Shown: piece by piece, positions 40,446 to 48,202 of the stretch
How positions within the stretch are numbered: position 1 is the stretch's first letter
Layout of the letters: each line of letters starts with the position of its first letter
NCBI RefSeq assembly: GCF_040564635.1
Contig: NZ_CP159837.1
Span: 3,831,001-3,895,000 of the forward strand
From: Planktothricoides raciborskii GIHE-MW2
GTDB taxonomy: Bacteria > Cyanobacteriota > Cyanobacteriia > Cyanobacteriales > Laspinemataceae
Length of the DNA stretch: 64,000 nucleotides
Direction of reading: 5' to 3'
The notes under the pieces: model-generated
What the model was told of the DNA's origin: nothing
The model's input: only the letters and a program-made list of their open reading frames with translations
The model's database searches: none
Translations under genes and position numbers: made by a program

Positions 40446-40538
40446 ATGTACAAAGATCCGATAGTAGGCGAAACCTACGCCAGACACCACAACAATCTAA
40501 TAGCAAAATCCTTTGTGTCCTTTGTGTCTTTGTGGTGA
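40446..40538 (+). pseudogene. Possible remnant of a small MxKDPIV-type gene
   Basis: A 30-codon frame starting MYKDPIVGETYARHHNN is preceded by AGGAGAG. Cyanobacterial small proteins, often next to toxin-like genes, start with MxKDPIVEEIR. Only the first few residues fit; the rest is translated from a tandem repeat. Speculative. Confidence 0.25.
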
Positions 40539-40572
40539 AAAAATAAACCACAAAGACACGAAGCACACAAAG
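40511..40572. repeat. Long hairpin (CTTTGTGT repeat)
   Basis: Arms 40511-40536 and 40547-40572 are complementary over about 26 bp with two mismatches and an A-rich loop. It lies 25 bp after the stop of the minus-strand SH3 gene and may end its transcript. A related CTTTGTGTCTCTGTGG tract occurs at about 37477-37495. Confidence 0.8.
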
Positions 40573-40596
40573 AAAAAAACTCAGATAAATAGAGCC

Positions 40597-41397
40597 TTAA
40601 ATATCACAATTGTATTCCCCCCATCTTAGCTGCAGCCCACTGGAAGGATCAAAATCAGCGCATTCAAAGAGGCTAACGCGACCATCGATCAAACCATAAA
40701 CATGATGCCAGCCAGAATAACCAGAACTAAACTGAACGGAACTGGCATTCCCACAACTCTGAATTAGGCGATCGCTAATTGGTTTCATCAATGGTTCGGA
40801 GGAAAGCACCTCATCTTCTCCCGATCCACCCAGCCCCAAAATTAACTTATTCGGTCTTTCTCGGAGCGGCGAAAGGGAATCTCTTCTTAAAATAATTCTG
40901 TTCAGAAAACCATTTCTCACGTTGTTTAACTCCGTTCTGGCTTGGGCTAAACTTTCATGGCAACGATTACTTACCGATTCTGTGGTTTGAATCAAAAAAT
41001 CTCCTCTTACCCAACCTTCTGCCCTGGATTGCTGAAAGCGAACTCGATACCACCGAGGACTCATAGGATCGGAGGAATTTGCCAATGCTGACTCTAAAAT
41101 AGTCACGCGATCGCCTGCCAGACCATAGTGAACCGAGCTAAATTCTGTCCCCGCTCCACTGCGAATATTAATCCGAGAATTCGGCATCGCCGTTAACAAA
41201 GCCATTTCATTAGATTGATCTAGGTCAAGGTTTACCGATGGTGCGGAGGGCGAATTATTAAAGGATGAAAGATGGGCAAAACTTAATTTTGTGCCGAGCG
41301 CGCCGAGCGCGCCGATCTCGCCCAAAATTCCCAGAAAAATTACTATCCAGTATTTTGATTTTGTTAATTTCATCGTTACACCGGGCCTAAGAATCAT
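40597..41397 (-). CDS. Secreted SH3b-domain protein
   Basis: 266 residues (a start eight codons later, at 41373, is equally possible). A signal peptide or anchor is followed by a bacterial SH3 domain (about 66-140: SRINIRSGAGTEFSSVHYGLAGDRVTIL...WYRVRFQQSRAEGWVRGDFL). The C-terminal region of about 120 residues is Cys-containing, has no family I know, and ends WGEYNCDI. Extracytoplasmic SH3b domains usually bind cell-wall peptides. Its 5' third is duplicated at 40088-40390. Confidence 0.82.
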   Translation of the reverse strand: MILRPGVTMKLTKSKYWIVIFLGILGEIGALGALGTKLSFAHLSSFNNSPSAPSVNLDLDQSNEMALLTAMPNSRINIRSGAGTEFSSVHYGLAGDRVTILESALANSSDPMSPRWYRVRFQQSRAEGWVRGDFLIQTTESVSNRCHESLAQARTELNNVRNGFLNRIILRRDSLSPLRERPNKLILGLGGSGEDEVLSSEPLMKPISDRLIQSCGNASSVQFSSGYSGWHHVYGLIDGRVSLFECADFDPSSGLQLRWGEYNCDI

Positions 41398-41450
41398 TTA
41401 ACCTAGATCGGTAACTCAAAAAGACCTGTGAATGTTCCCCAGGAGAGTAA
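41107..41450. repeat. Segmental duplication, copy 2 (344 bp)
   Basis: The likely parental copy, covering the intact 5' end and upstream region of the SH3-domain gene. See the matching block at 40100-40443. Confidence 0.93.
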
Positions 41451-41462
41451 ATCCGAGCAAAA

Positions 41463-43211
41463 TTAACGACATTCCAGGAATTTCATCGCCCGATCCGTGG
41501 TTAAAAAGATGCGATCACGCCCTAATTTTTCCACAAAACCGACCTTTTCTAACTTATCCATCACCGGGCTTTTCACCTCTGACATATAAAACTCGATCCC
41601 CATGTTCTCTAAATCCAAAATCAAGCTTTGTAAAGTTTCCAAAGCACTACCGTCAATTAAATTAATCGCACTGCAAACCAATAATAAAGACTTCACCTCT
41701 GGATTCCGTCGCACCGCTTGCATGACATAATTTTCCAGATACTTTGTATTCACAAAATATAAGCTTTCATCCACGCGGACGGCTAAAACATGGGGGCAAG
41801 TTTTCACCGGATGGCGTAAAATATTTCTAAAATGTTCTGTATCTTCTACCCGTCCCACAATCGCTATATGGGGTTTACTGGTTCGCCATAAGTGTAATAA
41901 TAAAGAAATTACTGCACCGAGCATAATTCCTTTTTCTACACTGGTGAGTAATACCGCCACAAAAGCCGCTAACCACGCGATCGCATCAGCTTTATCATAA
42001 TTCCATAAACGTTTCAATGTAGCAAAATCCAGTAAATTGCCCACAGCCACTAAAATAATCGCCGCTAAACTGGTTTGGGGCAGAAAATAAAATAACGGGG
42101 TTAAAAATAACACGGTTAGGGCTAAAATTACGGCGGTAATCATTCCCGCAAGTGCCGTATTTGCCCCCGCAGAAAAATTCACCACCGAACGACTTAAACC
42201 CCCGGTAATCGGATAACCTCCAGTAAATGCGGCAGCTATATTTGCGCCTCCCAACGCAATAAATTCCTGATTCGCATCGACTTTTTGGCCTTTTTTACTG
42301 GCTAAAAATTTACCCACCGCAAAGGCTTCCATAAATCCGACGAAGCTAATAGCTAAAGCCGGGGTACTCAAAGATTTAATAATATTAATGTCAAATAAGG
42401 GTACAGTTAGCGGTGGCAAACCTTGGGGAATATTGCCCACCACTTTAACTGCCGCTACTCGATCTAATTGTAATCCCCAAACGACTAAAGAACTGACGAT
42501 CACCACAACCAGCGGGCCTGTTTTACTGATAAAGGCGATCGCATTTGGATTAACGCCCCATTTTTTCAGTTGTTCTCCCAACCCTTTTTTAAAATATAAT
42601 AAACTCAGTAAGCATACTACTCCTAAACCGAGGGTAATCCCATTAGTATTGCTAAGTTGCTGCCCTAGATAATTCAAAGTCATTAAAAATGATTCTGTCT
42701 GGGTAATTTTCAAGCCAAACAAATGCTTAACTTGGCTAAAGCCGATGATAATTGCTGCCGCCGTAATAAAGCCGGAAATCACCGCTTGACTGAGAAAATT
42801 CACCAGAAATCCTAGGCGAAAAACCCCCATAAAAATCTCGATTGCCCCCACCAAAAAAGCCAAGGTAAGCGCATAAGCCAAATAGTTTGACTCATCGGGG
42901 GCTAAGGCACTAATTGCCGTTGCCACCATCAAAGAATCCACCGCAACCGGGGCAACGGATAGCATTCTCGCAGTGCCCAAAAAAGCGTAAATTACCTGGG
43001 GTAAAATACTGGCATAAAGTCCCACTTGGGGCGGCAAACCGGCCAACATTGCATAAGCCATCCCTTGAGGAATTAACAAACTAGCAACGATAATTCCTGC
43101 CGTGATATCTCCAGATAAATCTTGCCGCCGATAATTTAAACCCCAGTCTATAATTGGCAAATATTCGCTCAAAGTAGCACAAAATTTTGAGCGATCTAAT
43201 TTATTAGTCAT
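41463..43211 (-). CDS. SulP-family anion transporter with STAS domain
   Basis: 582 residues. The SulP membrane domain (about 25-440) contains the family signature GLPPQVGLYASILPQVIYAFLGTARMLSVAPVAV and about twelve hydrophobic helices. A cytosolic STAS domain (about 465-570) contains VRVDESLYFVNTKYLENYV, LLLVCSAINLIDGSALETLQSL. SulP members carry sulfate, bicarbonate (BicA) or other anions; the substrate cannot be told from sequence alone. It is the last gene of the block after the rhodanese and MBL genes and runs the same way, which suggests sulfate or sulfite handling. Confidence 0.9.
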   Translation of the reverse strand: MTNKLDRSKFCATLSEYLPIIDWGLNYRRQDLSGDITAGIIVASLLIPQGMAYAMLAGLPPQVGLYASILPQVIYAFLGTARMLSVAPVAVDSLMVATAISALAPDESNYLAYALTLAFLVGAIEIFMGVFRLGFLVNFLSQAVISGFITAAAIIIGFSQVKHLFGLKITQTESFLMTLNYLGQQLSNTNGITLGLGVVCLLSLLYFKKGLGEQLKKWGVNPNAIAFISKTGPLVVVIVSSLVVWGLQLDRVAAVKVVGNIPQGLPPLTVPLFDINIIKSLSTPALAISFVGFMEAFAVGKFLASKKGQKVDANQEFIALGGANIAAAFTGGYPITGGLSRSVVNFSAGANTALAGMITAVILALTVLFLTPLFYFLPQTSLAAIILVAVGNLLDFATLKRLWNYDKADAIAWLAAFVAVLLTSVEKGIMLGAVISLLLHLWRTSKPHIAIVGRVEDTEHFRNILRHPVKTCPHVLAVRVDESLYFVNTKYLENYVMQAVRRNPEVKSLLLVCSAINLIDGSALETLQSLILDLENMGIEFYMSEVKSPVMDKLEKVGFVEKLGRDRIFLTTDRAMKFLECR

Positions 43212-43312
43212 TTCTGAATATTTATAATAGTGTTTTTCTTAATTTGGCCATGTTTATATTTTAAATGAATAGGGTGGGCATTGCCCACCCTACATTGTTA
43301 CTGGTTATAAGG

Positions 43313-43843
43313 TTATTGGTTATAGGGTAACTTGGCCAATAACTTCGCCATCATACAAGTATTGGTCGCCCCCGAAAAGACTAAACCGGCACCAACAAAA
43401 CCACTCAAAAACAAAAATTTGGGATAATTCGCCCCCAGAATAGTTCCAGTTAAGACTAAGGAACCAGCGACAATTTGCACTTGGCGCATAATGCTAATGG
43501 GGGCATTTTTATTCACTTTTGTGGGATAACCGGCTTGTTTCCAAGCATTGAGCCCCCCTTCCATATGAACTACTTTTTCAAAGCCAGCCTCTAATAGTTT
43601 TTTCGCCGCTTGTCCCGAACGATTGCTACTTTGGCAATATAAAACTACTTGGGGAGAGGTTTGACGGGGTACTTTATTGGCATCAAAACTGGACAAAGGA
43701 AGTAGAGTTGCCCCGGCAATATGTTCTCCGGCAAACTCCGAAGGTTCGCGGACATCAATCAGTTGGACAAGGTTTTGGTCAATTAATTGTTTGAGGGTTT
43801 CGGCATTGACAGTTTGAATTTGTCCGTTAGCTGAGATAGTCAT
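43313..43843 (-). CDS. Rhodanese with C-terminal DUF2892 membrane domain
   Basis: 176 residues from the ATG at 43843; an upstream in-frame start at 43885 is less likely. The rhodanese domain (about 10-110) has the active-site loop C70-QSSNRS and the VREPSEFAGEHIAGA motif. DUF2892 follows (about 118-170) with two membrane helices. The build matches YgaP-like membrane rhodaneses, which pass sulfane sulfur from persulfides or thiosulfate. The gene is 74 bp downstream of the MBL gene on the same strand, the order known from bacterial sulfide-detoxification operons. Confidence 0.9.
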   Translation of the reverse strand: MTISANGQIQTVNAETLKQLIDQNLVQLIDVREPSEFAGEHIAGATLLPLSSFDANKVPRQTSPQVVLYCQSSNRSGQAAKKLLEAGFEKVVHMEGGLNAWKQAGYPTKVNKNAPISIMRQVQIVAGSLVLTGTILGANYPKFLFLSGFVGAGLVFSGATNTCMMAKLLAKLPYNQ

Positions 43844-43917
43844 AGAAATTGATCCTTGGTTGATTTGATGTGATAATTTTGTCAATGATATTTCTTAGAT
43901 TTTAGCGGGCCAATTTA

Positions 43918-44613
43918 TCAAACGGAGGCAACTTGACCACAACTTTGGTTGGCGGGGACGGCTTCCATGATTTTTTTCGGGTTGGGCAGATTCAGAGAAC
44001 TCATAAATTGAATGAAATTGTCGCGATCGCGCCCCACAAATCTGGGATTCAGTTGTTTTTCTTCGCCAATGGTAGAAACCATCATACCTTTGTAGTCGTG
44101 ACCGGGATAAACCAAGGTTTCATCGGGTAAAGTAAACAATCTTTGGGTGACTGCATCATACAAGGTTCCCGCATCCCCACTTTGGAAATCCGTGCGTCCA
44201 CATCCCCGAATAAACAAGGCATCTCCAGTCAGTACCATCTGCCGATTGACTAGATAAGCATGGTGGCTATCTGTGTGACCCAAAGTGGCGATCGCCTCGA
44301 TTTCGATCTCACCCACTTTTAAAGTTTCTCCATCGGCAATATGGCGATCGGCACAACTCACCTGAGCACCTTCAGGGACGATACCGGAACAGCCAGTCAG
44401 TTCGCGCAGCTTCCCCGTTCCCGTAATATGATCCGCATGGACATGAGTTTCCAGACAATAACGCAGGGTCAAACCCAGTTCTTGAATTAACTTATAGTCA
44501 CGTTCGACTTGTTCGATCACTGGATCGACCAAAACCGCTTCTTTGGTGGTGCGATCGGCGATCAGATAAGTATAGGTGCAGGATTCTTGATCAAACAGTT
44601 GTCTAAATAACAT
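43918..44613 (-). CDS. MBL-fold persulfide dioxygenase-like enzyme
   Basis: 231 residues. The metallo-beta-lactamase metal motif is H57-V-H-A-D61-H. Further ligands lie in LGHTDSHH, LTGDALFIRGCGRTDFQ and YPGHDY. LFIRGCGRTDFQSGDA and the short C-terminus are diagnostic of the ETHE1/persulfide dioxygenase (Blh) group rather than glyoxalase II. The expected reaction is oxidation of glutathione persulfide to sulfite with one non-haem iron. First gene of the rhodanese/SulP set, divergent from an ArsR-like regulator, consistent with control by sulfide or persulfide. Confidence 0.9.
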   Translation of the reverse strand: MLFRQLFDQESCTYTYLIADRTTKEAVLVDPVIEQVERDYKLIQELGLTLRYCLETHVHADHITGTGKLRELTGCSGIVPEGAQVSCADRHIADGETLKVGEIEIEAIATLGHTDSHHAYLVNRQMVLTGDALFIRGCGRTDFQSGDAGTLYDAVTQRLFTLPDETLVYPGHDYKGMMVSTIGEEKQLNPRFVGRDRDNFIQFMSSLNLPNPKKIMEAVPANQSCGQVASV

Positions 44614-45155
44614 GGCTGACTTCCGGGTAGTTGTACATTGGGATAAGCAGAAAAAATGCAGAAAAAATATAGTCCGCTACCAGTCGTATCTACTGGATCG
44701 CGTTCTTATTTAATTTATCTTATTATAATTATATAGTAATATAGTAGATATGTCAAGGGAGAGCGATCGCCAAATTTTTTTGTCCCCAGTCCCCAGTCCC
44801 CAGTCCCTAGTCCCTAGTTATTTAACAAATAACAAGTAACCAGTAACCAGTAATTTTAGAAAAAATTACTCTACCTATTGATTTACTATAAAGCTATGTG
44901 GTAATATTCTGATCGTTTGACTTATGTTGCTGGCCAAACAATATTGATTTAATTATGTCATGCCAGATAATTCTTCCTGATCCCTTGGAGGCTGACCATT
45001 TGTTTCGATAAATTTTCCCCTTGGCGATCAATTCTTGCCATAGAAGTGATGACCCCTGGTTCACAATGAACGGATCCTGATTTGCTTATTTAAATTAAAA
45101 TAAGCCAGTGAGCGAATTGAGTCTATATATCGATATATCGAGGATATTTTTCCTT
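44614..45155. promoter_or_regulatory. Divergent control region of the sulfur block
   Basis: About 540 bp separate the divergent MBL and ArsR-like genes. AT-rich dyads occur at about 44717-44752 (TATAATTATATAGTAATATA) and at 45125-45138 (perfect palindrome ATATATCGATATAT), the latter only 17 bp before the regulator's ATG. Both have the A/T-rich, 12-2-12-like look of ArsR-family operators. No gene is seen in the interval. Confidence 0.5.
44782..44820. repeat. STRR heptamer array (CCCCAGT)
   Basis: Five tandem CCCCAGT/CCCTAGT heptamers, the STRR1 type known from filamentous cyanobacteria, followed by TAACAAATAACAAGTAAC-type repeats to about 44855. Confidence 0.88.
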
Positions 45156-45548
45156 ATGCCGACCAAAATACCCGTAATTACCGATTCTTTGGCAACATTA
45201 AACCTGGATGATGCTAAAATATCCCAACTACCGCCTACCGCTCTAGGAATGGTGGCTGATTTCTTTAAAGTGCTTTCAGAAATCAGTCGAATTCAGATTT
45301 TATGTTGTTTAAAAAAAAGCCCAAAAAATGTCACAGAGATTATTGCGGAAACCGGCCTGGGGCAAGCAAATGTTTCCAAACACTTAAAGATTTTGACCCA
45401 GGCAGGCATTGTCAAAAGAGAGCCTCAAGGGGTCAACGTTTTTTATCAAATTGCTAATCCTTTTTTGTTTGAAATTTGTGACTTGGTGTGTGAGATTATC
45501 GTGGATCAAATCCAAGCAAAAAATGAACAATTTGAATCTTTAAAATAA
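45156..45548 (+). CDS. ArsR-family regulator, BigR/SqrR-like
   Basis: 130 residues from the ATG at 45156; a GTG at 45108 would add 16 residues. The winged-helix core has VLSEISRIQILCCL, a recognition helix GLGQANVSKHLKILTQAGIV and a wing VKREPQGVNVFYQIA. It lacks the ELCVC metal motif of the regulator at 6894. It has cysteines at C50/C51 in the alpha-2 region and C108/C112 in the last helix. In BigR/SqrR a cysteine pair in these two places forms a tri- or tetrasulfide bridge with reactive sulfur. Given the divergent persulfide dioxygenase, rhodanese and SulP genes, it is probably their persulfide-responsive repressor. Confidence 0.85.
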   Translation: MPTKIPVITDSLATLNLDDAKISQLPPTALGMVADFFKVLSEISRIQILCCLKKSPKNVTEIIAETGLGQANVSKHLKILTQAGIVKREPQGVNVFYQIANPFLFEICDLVCEIIVDQIQAKNEQFESLK

Positions 45549-45706
45549 TCAATCGCTACTCAATCCATATGCCAAGTTAATGCGGACTAAAAATCTGCGG
45601 ATATCAATGATTAAGCTGCGATTAAGCTGCTCTGCGAAATCATCCGTAGATTTAGTCCAGCTATCCTAAAAATCCTGATAATTCGCAACTTAGTCACTTA
45701 CGGATC
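45549..45706. other. Intergenic stem-loop after the BigR-like gene
   Basis: A long dyad (about 45584-45656, GGACTAAAAATCTGCGGAT and ATCCGTAGATTTAGTCC) lies 36 bp after the regulator's stop. No T-tract follows. It may still end or stabilise the transcript. Confidence 0.5.
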
Positions 45707-45735
45707 AAAAAAAGCCCCTGCCAGAGACTAGGGGC
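45707..45735 (-). terminator. Strong rho-independent terminator, minus strand
   Basis: On the minus strand GCCCCT...AGGGGC forms a GC-rich stem (45735-45714, inner TAGTCTCTGG partly paired) followed by seven T (45713-45707). It points away from psbY and would end any transcript from psbY or from the candidate RNA at 45736-45900. Confidence 0.85.
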
Positions 45736-45900
45736 ATTTAATAGGGTGCATTTCACTTGGTTGAGTGTTCCCTTGCGAAGGGGCAGTCCAAGCTAGATGA
45801 CCAGATGGACGCAAAACAAGTTTTTAGAGTTCCACTGTTAAGTCAAGTTTTCTGGAGTTTTCCAGGGGAAATTTGACGATTTATTACGAGTCAGTAATTT
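45736..45900 (-). ncRNA. Candidate structured RNA upstream of a terminator
   Basis: Reading on the minus strand, the 165 bases before the terminator have no codon bias. They contain nested pairing: CTTGG...CCAAG enclosing CCCTT-CGC-AAGGG, plus an alternative GTCCA...TGGAC stem. The block ends directly at the strong terminator. It could be a free small RNA or the 3' untranslated region of psbY. No known RNA family was recognised. Confidence 0.3.
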
Positions 45901-45965
45901 GATTATTTTTTGTGGCCAAAAATAAAAGTTTTCTGTCAGAAAAATCAGCCCATTTCTCTGGTAAG

Positions 45966-46012
45966 CCAAGTAACCGACTGTCCATACCAACTAGAAGACA
46001 GTCGGTTACTTA
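45966..46012 (-). repeat. Perfect 15-bp hairpin downstream of psbY
   Basis: AAGTAACCGACTGTC and its exact complement flank a 14-base loop, 20 bp after the psbY stop codon. No T-run follows on the minus strand, so it is probably a 3' stabiliser or processing site. The true terminator is at 45735-45707. Confidence 0.8.
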
Positions 46013-46031
46013 GCTAAATCGGGAGATGCAT

Positions 46032-46151
46032 TTAGGTTTGCTTATTCCACCAGTCCTGGATCTGGGTTAAAGCAGCAGCCAGGATATTGAACACAGCCCA
46101 GCTACCGGCCAAAATAATCGGAAGTAAAACAACGATGATACGCCAATCCAT
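46032..46151 (-). CDS. psbY: Photosystem II protein Y
   Basis: A 39-residue protein starting at the ATG at 46151, with AGGAGAGG 7 bp upstream. The sequence begins MDWRIIVVLLPIILAGSWAVFNI and ends IQDWWNKQT: one transmembrane helix of about 18 residues with the family's MDWR start and SWAVFNI motif. PsbY is a small intrinsic subunit at the edge of photosystem II, next to cytochrome b559. Length is normal for cyanobacterial PsbY. It is a single-gene unit with a perfect hairpin downstream. Confidence 0.93.
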   Translation of the reverse strand: MDWRIIVVLLPIILAGSWAVFNILAAALTQIQDWWNKQT

Positions 46152-46277
46152 AATGTTGCCTCTCCTCTTTAAAGATTTGTATCAGGTTCTCATTTTTTCT
46201 ATTTTGCAATCAAAGGTATTTATTTTCCAGTCCTTTGACAAAAAAATTTCATTTTCTCCAATTTGCGATGAGTAAAT

Positions 46278-46817
46278 TTACCATGATGTGGGTTGAGGAA
46301 ACCCAGGATTGTCACCTTTGTTTGCATGAACTAAGGCAAGTTTTTCATAACGGTGGGCGTGTTCGATGAGTTCCGCTGCTTCGTCGTCTGTCACTGTCCG
46401 AACTCGTTTGGCGGGAATTCCCACCATGAGCGATCGCGCCTCCACATCTTTGGTGACAATTGCCCCAGCGCCAATAATACTGCCAGCGCCAACCCGGACG
46501 CCATCCATCACCACCGCCCCAATGCCAATTAAACTGCCTCGTTCAATGGTTGCCGCATGAATCACCGCCCGGTGCCCGACGGTGACACAATCTTCTAATA
46601 ATGTCACCTGACCAGGATCTCCGTGGAGAATTGCCCCATCTTGAATATTGGTGCGATCGCCAATAATAATTTTTTCTACATCTCCTCGGATCACCGCCCC
46701 ATACCAGACACTCGCACCAGCCCCCAATTTCACCCAACCGACCACGGTAGCGGTAGGGGCCACAAATGCCGCCGCCGAAACGTCCGGGATCGGCCAATAA
46801 TTAGGTAAGTTAGTCAT
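46278..46817 (-). CDS. Gamma-class carbonic anhydrase-like hexapeptide protein
   Basis: 179 residues from the ATG at 46817; an in-frame ATG 9 codons upstream is possible. A left-handed beta-helix of hexapeptide repeats (about 20-140) carries the three metal-binding histidines of the gamma-CA family: H65 in ILHGD, H82 in VGHRA and H87 in VIHAA. A C-terminal helix follows. Relatives (YrdA, CcmM N-terminus) bind zinc or iron; some are active carbonic anhydrases, others not. It lacks the RbcS-like repeats of CcmM. Confidence 0.9.
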   Translation of the reverse strand: MTNLPNYWPIPDVSAAAFVAPTATVVGWVKLGAGASVWYGAVIRGDVEKIIIGDRTNIQDGAILHGDPGQVTLLEDCVTVGHRAVIHAATIERGSLIGIGAVVMDGVRVGAGSIIGAGAIVTKDVEARSLMVGIPAKRVRTVTDDEAAELIEHAHRYEKLALVHANKGDNPGFPQPTSW

Positions 46818-47006
46818 GGATTGGTTAATATGGTTCACAATCATTCCGTCCTTTAATCCGTCCTTTAATCAGAAACACTCGCGAGGTTGCGCCTACCGGC
46901 GCCCCAGAATAAGAATCGTGAAGTGGTCAATATCTCTAGGTATAATAAAACCACGAGTGCTGGCGCCAATCCTAATTAATATTTTTGCCGATAACCTGCC
47001 TCAATT

Positions 47007-47513
47007 ATGAATCTAGTATTGCAATATCCCATTTTCGGTCCAGAGATTCAATGTCCTCATTGTCGTCAGACAATTCAAGCGCTGACGTTGACAGATAGTT
47101 ATCTTTGTCAACGGCATGGTGCTTTTGAGGCAAACCCTGACACAAAAGAACTGATTCATTTACAATCGGGGCGTCATTGGCGTCAGTGGGAGGGTGAATG
47201 GTATCGACAACATACCCATCCCGATGGGATTCGCTTTGAAATCCATGAAGCCTTGGATCGTCTTTATACTAAGGGATATCGCGCCACTCGCGTGATTATT
47301 GCCAAACGCTATGAACAACTCCTGAATTCTTATTTAGAACGTAGCGCCCCTTGGGGAGGTCAGTCTGATGCTCTGCTGCCCAAACTTTATGGCTTACCCG
47401 TGGAGTTTAGCCCGGATCCCCAGGAAGACCCCCAATGGCAGGTGATTAATTTTACTTTAGAACAAGAACCTGGAGTCCCCAGTCGCTATCCTTATTTTCG
47501 CTTATTTGAGTAG
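47007..47513 (+). CDS. Conserved cyanobacterial protein, TIGR02652-like
   Basis: 168 residues. A C-x2-C (CPHC, residues 16-19) and a later Cys-His (LCQRHGAFEANP) suggest a zinc-ribbon-like N-terminus. Conserved-looking blocks are HLQSGRHWRQWEGEWYRQHTHPDGIRFEIHEALDRLYTKGYRATRVIIA and the PYFRLF end. I believe it belongs to the cyanobacterial family TIGR02652, function unknown, but could not check. The VOC gene starts 2 bp after its stop, so the two are almost certainly co-transcribed. Confidence 0.8.
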   Translation: MNLVLQYPIFGPEIQCPHCRQTIQALTLTDSYLCQRHGAFEANPDTKELIHLQSGRHWRQWEGEWYRQHTHPDGIRFEIHEALDRLYTKGYRATRVIIAKRYEQLLNSYLERSAPWGGQSDALLPKLYGLPVEFSPDPQEDPQWQVINFTLEQEPGVPSRYPYFRLFE

Positions 47514-47515
47514 TT

Positions 47516-47950
47516 ATGCACCATGCCTCGATTAGAACTGCGAATATTCACCGAGCGATCGCCTTTTATGAAAAACTGGGGTTTACGGTCAGCGAGCGGT
47601 TTACCGCTGGAATTACCTTAGCTTGTTGGCTGGTCGGGGACTTGGGACGAATTGAATTAATCCAAATTCCCGAACCCCGTCCTGCGCCCGATGCTTTTGG
47701 GGATGAGCATTATACGGGCTATTATCATTTATCCTTTGATTTAACCGACCAAACCAGCGACTTACCAAGCTGGTTAAGGGATTTACAGCAAAGTTTTGCT
47801 GATGCGGCGGCATCAGACCAGGCCATGTTTCAACCGTTGAAAGTGCTGTTGGCACCGACCCAACAGATGATAGGCGACCGTGTTTATGAAATTACTTTTA
47901 TTGCCGATAGCGACGGGCTGCCCCTAGAATTTATCCGCGTCCTTTGCTAA
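47516..47950 (+). CDS. VOC-family (glyoxalase-like) protein
   Basis: 144 residues with the paired beta-alpha-beta3 layout of vicinal-oxygen-chelate proteins. H3-type start MHHASIRTANIHRAIAFYEKLGFTVSERF, a central ELIQIPEP with an acidic ligand, HLSFDLTD, and a terminal YEITFIADSDGLPLEFIRV with a glutamate ligand. It probably binds a divalent metal. Substrate unknown. It follows the upstream gene by 2 bp. Confidence 0.85.
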   Translation: MHHASIRTANIHRAIAFYEKLGFTVSERFTAGITLACWLVGDLGRIELIQIPEPRPAPDAFGDEHYTGYYHLSFDLTDQTSDLPSWLRDLQQSFADAAASDQAMFQPLKVLLAPTQQMIGDRVYEITFIADSDGLPLEFIRVLC

Positions 47951-48045
47951 ATAACCAACAACCAACAGCAAAGAGGAAAGAGCAAAGAGAAAAGAGGAAA
48001 TAGGAAAGAGAAAAGAGGAAAAGTGGTATTTCATTGAAATGCATC

Positions 48046-48201
48046 ACTATTCACTATTCACTATTCACTATTCACTTTCGCCGTTCCACGCCACTTGCTA
48101 GACTTGGGGAGACCCCAAGATCGCAGTGGCTCCTGATAACTGTTCCCCTTTCCCCAACCAACAACCAACAACCAACAACCAACAACCAACAACCAACAAC
48201 A
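48046..48201. repeat. Short tandem repeats ending at the SafE-like start codon
   Basis: CTATTCA heptamers (48046-48076) and then seven CCAACAA heptamers (48153-48201), the last touching the ATG at 48203. No ribosome-binding site is visible between repeat and start. Confidence 0.88.
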
Positions 48202-48202
48202 A

